From Guyanagaster necrorhizus (taxonomy: Eukaryota; Basidiomycota; Agaricomycetes; Agaricales; Physalacriaceae), in contig NW_025064894.1 of assembly GCF_019112545.1 (NCBI RefSeq), positions 894,717-958,716 on the forward strand: a stretch of 64,000 bases of DNA. Direction: 5' to 3'. Of the stretch, positions 33,211 to 45,588 are shown in pieces. The position numbers and the translations under genes are program-made. Under the pieces are notes generated by a model. It was not told where the DNA came from and made no database searches. It worked only from the letters and a program-made list of their open reading frames with translations. Position 1 is the first letter of the stretch. Each line of letters starts with the position of its first letter.

Positions 33211-35102
33211 CTATACTTTAAACCCTCCCGTCAAAAACATGACACCGTCCGGATCCACCCTCTCCCTCGCAGCCTCCATCCTCCCCAGCCCCTCCTCACC
33301 ATACATATCCACCACAGGTGTGCCATAAATAGCATAATTCGGATATATTGGTACACCCTTCACACCAAGTTTCTGCGCCGTCCTCCTCGCAGCATCGTGA
33401 AACACGCTATCCTCGCTCTCCGACGGCCACTGCAAGTTAACATTGGTGGGAAGGACGACCTGCTTCCGCGAGCCCGGGTACGCAGAGGACCCCGCGGAAG
33501 CGTGAGCGAGAAGGCTAGGAAGGAAGGGTTCGAGAGCGTAGCTGACCACGAATGCGCCGTGTGCAGATAAGGTGCGACCCCAGAACTAACGAAAGTGAAT
33601 TAGCGAGTTTCTAGGGAAGGTAAACGACACAGCCTTACGTTGACCTCATCGACGATCCCTTCAATGTTAGCCTCGGAGTAGTTGAGCGTGGGTATTTCAT
33701 TGTATACAGTCCTAGTCGACGTAAGCCGTCAGTAATGCTATGGACGCTCGGAGTAAACCAACGGACCTATATCCAGCCGAAAGATTTATGGACGCAGATG
33801 TAGAATTGATGAGGTCAAAGAAGGAACGAGTTGTGACGTCCTGTTCCAAGGCGGGTATGGCGAGGAAATCGTCAAAAATACCATTTGGAGGGGTAGGCCC
33901 ATCGTAGAATATCTGGGTGCCAAGGTATACCTGTTCATAATACGATTCAGAGCTCGCAGATTGAGAGACTTGGAGACGATGTGAAGTACCTCACCACTGA
34001 TGTATCCATATACTATGAGCATCCCAGCCTTGGGATCAGTAACCTCTGAACAGAATTTGACAGTCGCTGCATTAAATGCGGATATATAGCTTGCATTATA
34101 TGAGGATAGTCCACCCTAGAGATACAAGTCAGTTTTCGCCACCAAAATTCCAATGGTGCACGTACCCAAACAGCACCTTGCGGGTACGTCTTCAGGGTAA
34201 ATCGAGTAATGATACCATAGTTGTTGTAGCCACCCTATTACAATAATTTCATAACAAGAAGGACCTGAGAAAAAAGCACGTACCTTCAGCGAAAAGAACA
34301 GATCTGGATCGTTCCCTTCTGTTACGGTCACCACAGTACCATTAGGCACCACCAACTCATATGCGACCACATTGTCAATAGCGAGGCCGTACTGGTTGCT
34401 CAACCATGAATATCCTTCATATAAGCATCCACTCAGGTCGTAGATCATAGAAGATAACCATTATACATACCGCCGCCAAGAGTAAAACCCGCCACACCAA
34501 TTCCTATTACCCTTCCCCCGAGAACATTGACACCCTGAGCATCCAGTACCTCATAGACATCGTCCCAAATATTACCTGCACCAATCACCGCCGTCTGGGT
34601 CGCAGCGTCATACGTGACTTCCTTGAAACGCGTCATGGCGATCTGGACACCAATTGTTGAAGAAAACCCTGGGTTCGTAGCATGTCCGCCGCCTTTGACC
34701 TAAAAAAGCGACATTCAAGCATAGTTCAAAAAAGGACGACTTAAAACAGGTACGCCAAATGCCGTCTTCGTCTCGCCTAAAATTCCCAGCTACAGTGAAA
34801 CGTATGAAAGACGGGATACAAACGACAATAATGAAGTACGAACGACGATGCCGACATCTTCAGCAGATCCGGGTTCCACACTACATTTCGATGCCTGCGA
34901 GCTTGATATCGCATAGTGCTCGTTGTCTGCTACATATGATGAGGATCCTATCGAAGGTCAGCAAAAGACCGCGCGAGAAGACGTAATGCTAACCAGGATA
35001 GTACACGTCTGTCGCAGACGAGACCGCAATCGCAATACGCTGGCACGAGTCGAAACCCAGCGCGATTCCCACTAGACTCAGTAAAAGTGCAATGGAGAGC
35101 AT
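33211..35102 (-). CDS. Secreted BBE-like FAD-linked oxidase
   Basis: Intact multi-exon member of the berberine-bridge-enzyme/oligosaccharide-oxidase family. The signal peptide is MLSIALLLSLVGIALG. The PCMH-type FAD domain contains VKGGGHATNPGF, whose His is the usual covalent flavin attachment site. It also contains TAVIGAGNIWDDVYE and VAGFTLGGG followed by YSWLSNQYGLAIDN. The second, Cys-based flavin link of bicovalent members is absent: the corresponding loop reads LGGRVIGIG. The substrate domain includes GGYNNYGIITRFTLKTYP. The C-terminal BBE segment reads GVPIYPNYAIYGTP and ends LTGGFKV. Expected role: oxidation of sugars, oligosaccharides or alcohols outside the cell, with oxygen as likely acceptor. 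A TATA box sits 46 bases upstream. It shares ancestry with the pseudogene at 27665-29387. Confidence 0.9.
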
Positions 35103-35147
35103 ATGTCTGAGGAAAGAGGGCCGGGGAGTTAGGTAAAGGACGCATCC

Positions 35148-35153
35148 TTTATA
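35148..35153 (-). promoter_or_regulatory. TATA box of the BBE-like gene
   Basis: TATAAA on the minus strand, 46 bases before the ATG at 35102, a good position for a core promoter. Confidence 0.6.
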
Positions 35154-35895
35154 AAACGTTTCGGCATTCGATTCCGACCCCTCACGGCATCACAAACCTT
35201 AACGCCCATAAGTAGGAACAATCGCAACCTGGAAGAATACATATACATCTGCAAGTGATCAAACCGAGAAGCGAGGAATGGCCGCACAAAGCAGAGCCAA
35301 AGCGGACATAGCACGAAGTTCGTTGAAACAAGGACAGCTTTGACTGGAGATAGCATCCAAGGATCTTGCATCTGACATACCGAAATGCACTCATATCTAT
35401 ATTCAACGGGCTCCAATTGGGTGAGAATCGCGAAAGAGTGGCTATCAACAAAATTGCTTGCTTAGGTTCCAGAAGGCCGAGACCCGAAGCCGATCAGCCC
35501 GAATATCCCGTCGGAAAATGCTTTTTATCATTATACACCTTTGAAGCGATCCAGAAGTGCATTCTGGCAACTTTTTTGATCCGGCATAGCTTCAGCCAGC
35601 CCTCCATCGTTGTACATCCGGATTGACAGCATTTCAGGTATCCTCACGCTGCATATGCAGATCACATATATATAACCTCCTAAAACAAGGGAGCATTGTG
35701 AGAAGGAGCGGTGGTCTGCAAATCGACGAGAATGCTTTGTTTCGCTGAAGTGCCCATGACGGTGAATATACTTGTACGGGTCGCGGAATCCAGTCAACAC
35801 TCAAGATATTGAGCTTCGCTTGATTCCTGTCTTAGCAAGTTATCTGACAGAATATGGATTACCAGTACTCCAAACCCATTGATTGTGCTAATTAA
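35154..35895. other. Intergenic, nothing recognised
   Basis: Upstream of the BBE-like gene and downstream of the next F-box gene. No supported frame. Confidence 0.45.
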
Positions 35896-37168
35896 TCAAT
35901 TTTGCAGAGTTGACATAACCCTACAACACACTCGGTCAGCATCTACAAAGACCACCATTAGCATGCCACAGATGCCTGACATATGACAAAAAACCAACCA
36001 TTGCAACGCGTAACGCGTAACCACCACATGAACTCGAATATCAGTAAACTGACTTTCAATATCCCGCTTCACTGAGCCAACATCTATCGACGTCCGCTTT
36101 GTATGCACCGTTATGATCACTGCCCCCAAGGCAGGGAATCTGCCCTTGGACAGAAGTTCATTCAAACCCTTCCATACGGCAAGATCACCCATATTCATGT
36201 TACCCAACATGATGCAAAAGGTGATACAGCGAATCTCAATGCACTGTCTGAGATTCTCAATCCACCACTTGAGTAGGTGTTGGTCCCTGGTGTCATCAGG
36301 GTAGTCCCATATGTCGAGGGTGATGGTTTGTAACCTGGAGATTCGGAGGTGATGAGAAGAGTCAAGCTCATTAAATACTAAGATGATATATCATGAGTAA
36401 TGTTGACAGAGAAGGAGTGATCATATACATACGACCGGTGGTCCGTGGCACATGCACAATGAGGTTTCGGACAGAGTGATGTTCTCCACTAAGCAGGTTT
36501 TGCAGAGGGCGTATGTTGGCCATGTTGCGTAGCAGAATGCCAAGAGTAATGATCCACAACGGAGGAATGAAAGACATATCTTTCCGAAAATGTTTGTACA
36601 GAAAGCTCGAGTCATGGAACGTTAGATCCAGTGTACCCAGCTCAGGTTGATTGCCGAGCTCCAGAATTCCGCTGATTTCTGTATGGTAAAGCCTAAATGA
36701 GCTAAGGCTGTCGTGAGAGCGGGAAATGAGGCTGTAGAAGTCGGATGCCTTGACCCCTTTTACGAGATAAAAATCGATGTACCGGTAGGCATGAGAAGAC
36801 AGGGCCACCCGCACTTTTTGGGGCAGCAATGCCCACTTGATGCAGATGAACGTTATTTCTTGTAAGCGGGAAAATGACGATATCACAGCAGCAATGTGCC
36901 TGGGGTGTCGTATGTGATCGTCCTCACCACTCTGAAGGACCAATGTCTTGACTTGTAGAGATATATGAGGAGATGACTGGCACATGTGGTGAAATTCACG
37001 AAAGCCCTGGAAGTTCAAGAAGTGTAATCGACGGAAAAGATGGACTCTGGTTTGATAGAAAAAAGACCAACAGACAAGAGAGGAGGCCTTGAGGGATTTA
37101 GGATCATCAATTAAGAAATCTATGATGGAATTGACCAGCTCTTGAGGTAAGCTAGTGAAGCAAGACAT
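35896..37168 (-). CDS. F-box protein, family 2
   Basis: Two exons, 37168-36433 and 36377-35896, which sum to 406 codons (405 residues) with matching phase. The N-terminus is an F-box (SLPQELVNSIIDFL, then SLVCWSFFYQTRVHLFR). The rest is a leucine-rich-like scaffold, including LQEITFICIKWALLP and LQTITLDIWDYPDD. A Skp1-binding SCF adaptor role is expected; the target is unknown. The last ~30 residues after RVHVVV are hydrophobic and Cys-rich (CHMSGICGMLMVVFV), unusual for the family, and may reflect a lost stop or a true tail. Two decayed copies of the same family follow at 37.8-40.1 kb. Confidence 0.8.
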
Positions 37169-37827
37169 CTACAAAAATCAGTTTCTACCATCAAGAAAGG
37201 CAGCATAGAAAATACCTTGGTTCCCCTAATACTAGGAGGACTAGATGATGGATGTCACTTGGAAAGGGAAGGAGACATTTTTCCACATCTTATTTGTTCA
37301 CAAATAGGGGATAGGGATCATTCTGTGGAGCAGATGTTTTGCAACCTTAAGACGAGTACATAACATAGAGTAAGACTGTCAGAAAAAGGTGATGGTCTCA
37401 GCTATGCGCGTCGTTAAGTCCGTCGTGCTCCGTTTTGCCGGACAAGGCATGGTCTCCGTGAATTCAATGTAGTGCGCCCTCAACTTATCTTAGAAATAGT
37501 TATGTAAGCGTCCGGGTCTACGCCTGTTTGCCCTTGGAACATTCCTCATGGCGGACACAGAGGAAGGATTCGTACGCCTTCACCTTCAACCTTTCCATGT
37601 TTGAAGTGACACTCCAGTATCTGCAGCTCGGTTTCTTTGCTTTCAAATTCCAATCCAGAAGCTGTCTGAGTTTGCGAAGGATCCATATAGTGATGGCTTC
37701 CCCTTTTGCTGTCACGGTTCTCTCCTAGCGATGTCCATCTTCCAGACGTCATATTAGTGGAGGAATATGTAGAGATACTATCTATGGCGTTTTACTCGAG
37801 TGGCAGAGAAACTGATTTTCTTTAGAT
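37169..37827. other. Intergenic, nothing recognised
   Basis: Gap between the divergently placed F-box gene and the F-box pseudogene. No supported frame. Confidence 0.45.
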
Positions 37828-38850
37828 AGTTTGCTTCACCAAGTTACCTCAAGAGCTAGTTGATTCCATCCTGGGTTTCTTAATCAATGACACCCAGTCC
37901 CTCAAGGCCTTCTCCATTGCCTCTTTCTGTGTCAAACCCAAGTTCATCTTTTCTATCAATTACACTTTGAGAACTGAGTGATAAGGTCACAGCAATAAAG
38001 TTTTCGGTGCCTCGTATCTTCCTATCGTCCCAACAGCTGTGAGGGGCCAATGTTTCGACTCGGGGAAGTATATGAGATGACTGGCATATATTGTCGCTTA
38101 CAAGCGATAAAACTTATTCACATAATAGGGCATTACTGTCCCAGGATGTGCGAGCGGCCCTTCCTTCCCCTGCCTTCTAGTGCATCAATTTTCACCATGT
38201 AAAAGGTATCAAGGCTCTGATTTGATCTCCCTCGTTTCTGGCTCTCACGGCACCCTTCGCACATACATGTGATGAGTCTCCTTCTCCATGACTCAGCACT
38301 CTCGCCTAAAGTCTTTTTGAAACGACGTCCTTTCTATCACCGAGGCACGTATGTACTCTTGACATGCTGTTGCACAGTATGGCCGACATACATCGTCTGC
38401 AAAACCCTGTCGTTTCGGTTATGCCGCGGAGCGCCGATCGTATGGCATGTATGCCATCTCTTCTCCATCCTTGTTATCATTACATTGTCCTCATAGTATC
38501 GAACCAACTCGAGTCTTCTCGTCACCTCCAACTCTCAGGGTTACGAATCATCACTGCCCACGTATGGGACTACCGCTCTGATATCAACAGCCCCATCGAC
38601 CGACTCCTGCTCGAGTGGTGGATCTGGAATCTCAGACAGTGCAGCGAGATTGAGTGCATCACCTTTTATGTCACTCTTGGTTTTTAATATAGGCGATTAC
38701 GCTGTGTGGAAGGGTTTGCACAACCCCTTATTCGAGTCTGCCCTAACAACACTGGTTATAGAGGTGAATGCGGCACGTGCAGCGACAGATGTAGCCTCAC
38801 CAAAGCCGGCCATCGAAAGCCAGATTATTGATGGTCTATTTGAATGATGG
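37828..38850 (+). pseudogene. F-box pseudogene, copy A of family 2
   Basis: Starts with a clear F-box (FTKLPQELVDSILGFLIND), then loses frame. Later pieces match the intact gene: LRIITAHVWDYRSD against LQTITLDIWDYPDD; WWIWNLRQCSEIECITF against WWIENLRQCIEIRCITF; and IGDYAVWKGL against MGDLAVWKGL. The F-box part and the C-terminal part lie in different frames with a disturbed middle, so no full protein is possible. Confidence 0.82.
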
Positions 38851-38929
38851 TTTCGAGCAGAGGAGGTTGGTCTTTCGGTCCTACAAACAGTATCAGAATG
38901 CTCTAGGTATTCAAAGAACCAACAAAATA

Positions 38930-40123
38930 CTGACCTTCTCTAAATATACCATGGACATAAACTGGCTTGTAATAGCCTGTTCGAGAGTCCTGTCGGATGT
39001 TTCATGAGTGCACAAATGAGGGAAAGTGAGTCTGATGCATTGGATACCTGTGATGCCGTTGAAAATGAAAAGAGAGAGCCTCCTGCGACCAGACGAACCG
39101 CCAGCAATACTGGCTAGCGCGAAACTTGACGAAGCGCTGGGAATCGTCGAAATGTGACTGTCGTTATAGGAGGGAGCCGCTTGGCTGCCTGGAGAATAGT
39201 CTGCGAAGGAGTAACGAGCAGCTCATGATGATTAGTCCGAAACATGGTGGGAAAACAGAGAGAATGAGAGGAAAGAGAAACATTTTGTTTCCATGTCACC
39301 AACATCGAGAGTCGACATTTCTGAGAACTGGGATGGGTGTCAGCTGGATGCGTCAGCACAAGGATACAGACATATCTCAGCTTGCCAGTCAGCGACTGTT
39401 TCAAAATCGGTCCCGCTTTGATGCGTCGGATACATGTCGAGACTTCGGGCCAGGCCAGAGCGTCAGCCGGCCCAATAGGTTCTTGATGATCCCGCACGGA
39501 TGGGAGAAACCAGAAGTTAGGGCATATACGGTTTTTTTGGTAAAAAAAAGTAATACGAATCAGGTTCGAAGGACTGTAGACACTATGATCGGAAAGCAGA
39601 ACACTCAGACTTTCACAGTATATGGGAGACGACAGGATGCTCAAGTAGACAGAAATTTTGCCTGAGCAGCTTTTGAAGATAGGACACGTCGAAAAGATCT
39701 TAAAGCAGTATTTAGAGGGTGTGGAGATGCTTCCAAGCAAATGGGCTGTTGGACAGAAGTTGGACGCGCTGATATTGACGCTGTCGAAGGCGACGCTCTG
39801 TGAAGCGAGTCCGGTGGCAGAAGCCTCCACTTGACGTAGATGAATTCGATAGATTGTAAGCGATAAAACGCAAAGATAACAACAAAATGGTTCTCGATGT
39901 CCGTAAGCCTGTCGCTTGTAATGTTGTGAGCAGTCAGGGCTCTGGTACGTGGGAAGACTTCCGGAGCCTCTTGCAAACGTTGCCCAAGGAACGACGAAAT
40001 TTATGGAACAAGTGAACTCAAGAGCGGTGGAGAAAAGAACGGCAGATGCTGGAGCAGATTTTGAGGGAGTGAAAGTCGGTGGCTAGAATGTAGCTCTTGA
40101 GGTAGCCTGTCAAAAGAGGACAT
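38930..40123 (-). pseudogene. F-box pseudogene, copy B of family 2
   Basis: Begins MSSFDRLPQEL at 40123, matching MSCFTSLPQEL of the intact gene, but shifts frame and stops within about 60 codons. Further in, RLQSIEFIYVKWRLLPP matches RLQEITFICIKWALLP, and the following VNISASNF fits VKGVKASDF. A 238-residue open frame at 39114-39830 runs across the middle but is mostly out of the family frame. The C-terminal end is only faintly visible near 38930-39060. It is decayed, facing copy A tail to tail. Confidence 0.72.
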
Positions 40124-43100
40124 CTACGAGGAAATCATTCTCTTCACGGGAACGATGGCATGGAATAGAGAATACCTTTATTTCTCCAAGACAATGGAAG
40201 AGAGGAGAGGAGATTTCTGATGATTACGAATAGGAGACCAATAATTGACGGTGCGCAGATTCTACACTGACTGCAAGCCGGGAGCCGCAGCCAGCGGCAA
40301 CACCGGGCCGTGTCGGCACACGACGTCAATAAAACAAAAAAGGGAAAACCATTTCCTTTCGTGTGATTCGTTCCCACGGCACTGTTCGTGCCAACCACGT
40401 TTCTACAGTCGCGAGCTGATCAGTTGCTTATGACCCTGGATCGTTCTTATAGGAACAGCCTAAATAGCTTCTTACCGGTTACCCTTTACTTTTGAGTCCC
40501 TTCCCATCTGTTCTTTATCCGTGGTAAGAGGCTCTGTCCAGATTACTCACGCCGTCATAGATCCTACGATATCACTCGATACTTACCCCCGGGTACGGGT
40601 TTTTCACTGCCATGTTGGCGCTATGCTCTATCTAATCAACCGGTTCTACTGCACTGATATTGTCTTCTGATATGCCCTCTCCCAATTTCCAAACCCCCAC
40701 TTCGGCGAACCCTCCTGACTAGAGCACGCAATTAATTGGTTTTAGGACGGGCACATGTGCAACAAGTCGTCTGCGGATAAGCGGCGTCATTTACATCGCT
40801 AGAGAAACGGCTATATACGGAAAACATTCCCATGGGTTCTTTTCCTCCCACCCCACCAATACCTCTCCGCATGCTGCAGGAGGAACTCGATTCTGATATC
40901 TCGGTTGAATTTACGGAATTTCTTGGACTTTGTGTGAGGGAGATAAGACTCGGTACGATGGGAGCTCTGTCCAGCCATGTCTTCTTACTGATACGATGCA
41001 GCCGCCTTCTTCACTTGTCAGAACCCTATAACGTAGTAGCGGCGGCACGTTGTCGATCCTAGAATCAGCACCTGTGGAGCATAAAGGAGCCAGCCAGATG
41101 AACTATGTCTTTTCAGTGTGGGTTCTGGGGGTGTGCCTAACGTTCCTCGTACCTGTGTCTCAACTTTGGACGGACCGACGAGCCATCCTCGTGATATCCG
41201 ATGTCTTATCGCGAGTGTCCCCTGACTTGCATTATTTAATAATTCCAACCCTGTTTATCTTCGACACTCGTGATGCATGAACTGCTGACCTCGACACCAC
41301 CCCCCTCCTCGAGGTCAGAACCACACCTGCTTTTCCTACGGTGGAGCTTATCACACAGAGAAGATTTCGCCCCCCCCCAGACGTCCTTCGTGTTCTAGTT
41401 CTGGTCCCTTCGACTCGAGAGCACCTAGTCCATTGCGTCAAGTGCACCCACACTGCAGGGTCAGTCAATTCTGATTGGAAAGCGCTCTCGGCAAAGGTCG
41501 CAGAGATTTGATCCAGACTCAAAGCGTGGATCTTCGACGTGCATTTAGTTCAACCTTGGAACCGAGACTCGTCTGTCCGACAAAGCACCGGTGCACAGCT
41601 CATCACTTACTCGATCCCCGAACGGATCTGCGAAAAAAATTGGCGGCGCTTTTTTTTTTCTCTCTCGACAATCATTTTACGGCGCAGCATTTAACTGCTG
41701 GAACACGTGTGCTCAGTGATGAGATCCAATGGAGGGCGGTACCATCTCTTTAAATTTTCCCAGCATTGCCGAGCTCATGTTCGCCCGGATCAAAGTGAGG
41801 GGACACAGCCAGCGCTCGGAGTGGTGTGGTATGTTCTATGGAAGGGTGTATGTAAGTGGTACGTCTCCCTCCAAGAACGGGATCTGACAGGATAATTTAT
41901 TGTCCCGGTACAGTGGCGATTCGCGGACGCTATTGCTATCTATCCCCTTGGCGATCGATCATGATCTTGTCGACGGTGCTGATCGGAAACTGCCTAGGAT
42001 TATTTTCTGCCAAAGCCGGCGGCAAAATTGTCCTAGAAGGATAGCAGTACTACTAGGAGGAGATATCTACTTCCGTCCCGAGACCAAGGTAATTATTTGA
42101 TGAGGGAGCAGTACCAAAGAAAGTTGGTCGAAATGCAGCCGCTTACGCTGAGCATGACATCACGTCTCGGAGATTACACCCGATGTTCATGTCCATTAAC
42201 AGACAGGAAGTACGCCACACTTCTTCTTTCAGCCGCCCCTCGAAGTGCATTTCTATAATAACGTACCTCTTTCTCTTTCTCGCAAGCCTTCGATAGAAAA
42301 AAAATCAAAACGTCAACTAATCAACGTTCCTCCGAGATCCATGCTGTTCTGCGTGAGAAATGAAAAAAATTAATTGTGCAGGGTCACGGCATGCTTTACG
42401 AAGGGGATAGACCGACAATCGTGCTTCGGGTCGCGCTTAGAGCGCGTCGCCGATCACGTGCACTTGAGGGCAAGGCCAGAGGACCCTCTTTTCTGTTTGA
42501 ACCCATCATCTTCTATTTTGTGTATGAACACCGCAAGTCGGGCCCATACGCTCTGCATCCCTTTGCAACTGGATCCCCATGAATAAATTCTCTACCGCTG
42601 ATTATTCGTCATTCTATCGATAGGAAAGCGAGCTCAGAAGCCTCTTTAGCGCCACAGCCCTTGGGTCTCGACTTGCGCCACGCAAGGGTTAATGATTCTG
42701 GATAGCACGCCATTTCTGTTCTCTGCTCTGCAAGCATTGAGGCCCTGATAAATGTGGGTGCTTATGGTATTCAAGATGGTTTTTAAGCCTTATGCGAACC
42801 GGTCAAGATTGCCACGACGTCATTTTACGTACTCGGCTAAAGGGGGAACAATAATAACAAATTCCGATGGATTCTTCTTGTCGACCTCTATCAATGCGGC
42901 GTGTGCCTACACTGGTCTGGAAGTCCGTGCCAGGGCTGCGGGCACATGGCTTCTTCAAAGAGGGGACCTTGTGCGGCGTGTGGGACCACCACCAGGACCA
43001 CCACCAGCACACCGTTTTTCACAACGGGGCTCATTCGTTAAAGGGCTCAGTCCCAGCTCCTTCACCCAGAGGTATTCCCTACATTTTCGTCGTAAAAACA

Positions 43101-43149
43101 AACCCCTCATTCTCTTTATTTTTTTTCTTTGGTTTTCCCACAGTCCAAA
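40124..43149. other. Gene-poor 3-kb stretch
   Basis: No recognised gene, transposase, reverse transcriptase or terminal repeat. Frames at 40832-41062 (+), 41050-41280 (+) and 42376-42582 (+) are short and unmatched. A small CCACCACCAGGA-type repeat lies at about 42988-43010. The last bases are the leader of the next F-box gene. Confidence 0.45.
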
Positions 43150-44435
43150 ATGCCTGAACTCCCACAGGAAATCATTGATGAAATCATCGATGAGCTGCGC
43201 TCGTCCAAATCTGCTACTCTAGCAGATCTGAAATCCTGCTCCCTCGTCTCGCGAGCTTTTGTGCCCCGTACGCGTGGCTACATGTTTCGCAGTGTCGAAC
43301 TTAGGACGTGCCGGGATTGCGAGAGGTTTCTCGACATGTGTCACTCGTCATCGATCAATGCCGTTCCTGTACCCCCCGTTATCGTGGCTCTCCTGCTCAC
43401 CCCCTCGCAGCGCGATCCCCGGCGCATGGAAACGAACGCGGCGCTCGTCGAGATCCTCACGACTTATCTGCGCAACTTGCGCCATCTCACCATCCAAGGC
43501 TGGACGTTCCCAATCACCCCTTCGGATTGCATGCATGCCTTCACGAATTATCCGTTTACCTCCCTGGCCCTCCAGTGTGTCACATTCCACGCTTTCTGCG
43601 ATGTGATCGCGTTCATCAAGTCCTTTCCCACTCTTCGGCATCTCACGTTACTAAACGTAGAGGTACGCAAGTCTTTCTTCGTGGAGCTCGAACGGTACTC
43701 TCCGCCTATCCCATATCCACTACAGCTGGATAGCCTTTCGGTGTCTCAGCGCTTTCCATCCATATACGAAAGTTTGGTCCTCAGGGCAAATATCATGACT
43801 TTATCACGCGTTCGGCGACTCGCACTCTGTCTCCACAGTGGCGGGGACCGTGACTCGGCCCAGCAAATCATTAGCCAAGGGGCGGAAACCCTCGAACACC
43901 TTCACCTCATGTTCGGAAGCTTCAGTGAGTAAAAACCCTCACCCGCCTCTTAATTACTGTTTTCCCCGGTATCTGAAACCCAGGGTTTCTATATACAGTC
44001 GACGACATACCCGATCTCTCGCAGTACCTAAACCTGCCACGATTACGACAACTTGACATTACCCCGTTTATCCTCGAATACGGGACGACCAACTTTGGAC
44101 AGATGGGAACATGGATAGAGCACCTCCGCCAGGCAGGGAGCGTCCTCGAGAACGTCAACCTGCGCGTGAGGCTCGGGCACGAGACGGATGTCTTCGACTC
44201 GGTCTGGTCGAAATTGGCTGCTATATTGTCGTTGACGCAGATTCGCGCCCTTTCGATATACGCGTTCCTCCATGAAGGCCTCCTCGCGTCGATGAATGTC
44301 GATAATGCCAGAATAAAGATCGAGAGCCATTTTGCGCACCTCCATCATCGGAGAGTGCGCGTCACCGTGGCGATGAAGGGTTCCAAGGATATGAAGAACC
44401 ATATGTTACAGGTATTTTCCTCTGCTACGTACTGA
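43150..44435 (+). CDS. F-box protein, family 3
   Basis: Two exons, 43150-43924 and 43999-44435, giving 403 residues with agreeing phase. The F-box is at the N-terminus: PELPQEIIDEIIDELR, then SCSLVSRAFVPRTRGYMFR. Leucine-rich-like repeats follow (LRHLTIQGWTFPI, FPTLRHLTLLNVEV, LRQLDITPF). The predicted role is substrate recognition in an SCF ubiquitin ligase. The start is the ATG directly before PELPQE, which gives the usual spacing. The final residues (VFSSATY) run through a GT-rich site after MLQ, so a short 3' intron cannot be excluded. It is not closely related to the family 2 cluster, from which it is separated by 3 kb. Confidence 0.85.
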
Positions 44436-45588
44436 ATAGATATCTATACAATTCTCGTAATTTCCAGTTTTTTTAGAGTCCCGGAGATTCGTACGATTTA
44501 CTTACATCTTCTTTTGTTTATCAGGGTTTGTCGTCGTATAATACTTACTTCCGTGATAATATAGTAATGGCCCATTCAAGTTTTCGTTCCACGGTCGTCA
44601 GACCAGCAGCCAATGATCAGATCGTGTCCGATTTTTACAGGTGCTGCTTGACCTTTTTCCATGAGCTTCGGCACCTTCTCAGGCAACAACCGGTTGACGC
44701 TACCTTCGTACCCTCATAATAAATGTATCCACAATCTCTATGAAAGGCATGGACAACGGTATTCATAGCTCCAGCGATACACGTTCGCCGAGAAACGAAT
44801 CTCCCTTGTCCTAAATAAACTGGCAAAAGATCGCCATCGTTACGCTGAACGACATCAAGACTCAATCCTGATCGTCTCCAGCGTCTTTTCTCACGGGTAC
44901 AACGGGTGGTGAGCAAACTGCGATGCTATCGTCGTTCGGATTTGAGTTAAAGGCCGCCGAAACCCAACTTGAAAGAGAAGATATACTTACTAGCGCGCCA
45001 GCATTCACGCGCACGTCCCGTGGAGATCAGATTGTGGTTCCGACAAGACCGCTAAGTCGAAGCGCACCAAATCAGAGAGAGAGGTACGACTGTGTAAAAA
45101 AAAGACTAAGTATGCCCTTCGAGGCTGCCAAGTCCAACGCAGTGAAATTGGGACGGAAAACATATAGTTGCCGGTGAGCGATGCCACGGGCCCCGTCGAA
45201 GAACATCTGTATTCGATGGGATGGGACGTCTGAAGGGTAATACGGCGCCGGCGCACGTCCGTAAGGGCTGATGGTAAAATGGAAGGTAGTGGCATCTCTT
45301 GGATATAGTAATAGCTCTCCGTATACCACTAGGACGCGACCAAGGCTCATCATAGCGAATGGTCCAACCTACGAGATCTACTTATTGACGGTGTCTGTCC
45401 AATTCCTTGTTTACTGCAGGGTTGGAGACAGTCGGACAGTGGACGTAGAAGCCTTGCAGTAAGAACGCAGTCGACCTACGGACCGGTACACCAGACAGAA
45501 AAGGGGCCTCATCGCTGAGTCAGCAAAACTGTCGCAAGGTACGATCGATACGATCATCGCAAGCTCCTCCTATATTGCGAAAGAAAAT
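44436..45588. other. Intergenic, possible 5' exon of the kinase
   Basis: No recognised gene. From about 45477 the frame of the kinase stays open upstream of its ATG (reads SAKLSQGTIDTIIASS), and a CAG acceptor-like site precedes it, so an unseen upstream exon is possible. Confidence 0.4.

Noticed and set aside
19775..35102. Secondary-metabolite gene cluster
   Set aside because: There is no polyketide synthase, peptide synthetase, terpene synthase or P450. Flavin oxidases alone do not make such a cluster.
39114..39830. 238-codon minus-strand open frame
   Set aside because: It runs across F-box pseudogene copy B but mostly outside the family frame; only its first part resembles the family. 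Treated as part of the pseudogene.
40124..43149. Hidden retrotransposon or DNA transposon
   Set aside because: No reverse transcriptase, integrase or transposase motif and no terminal repeat could be found by eye.
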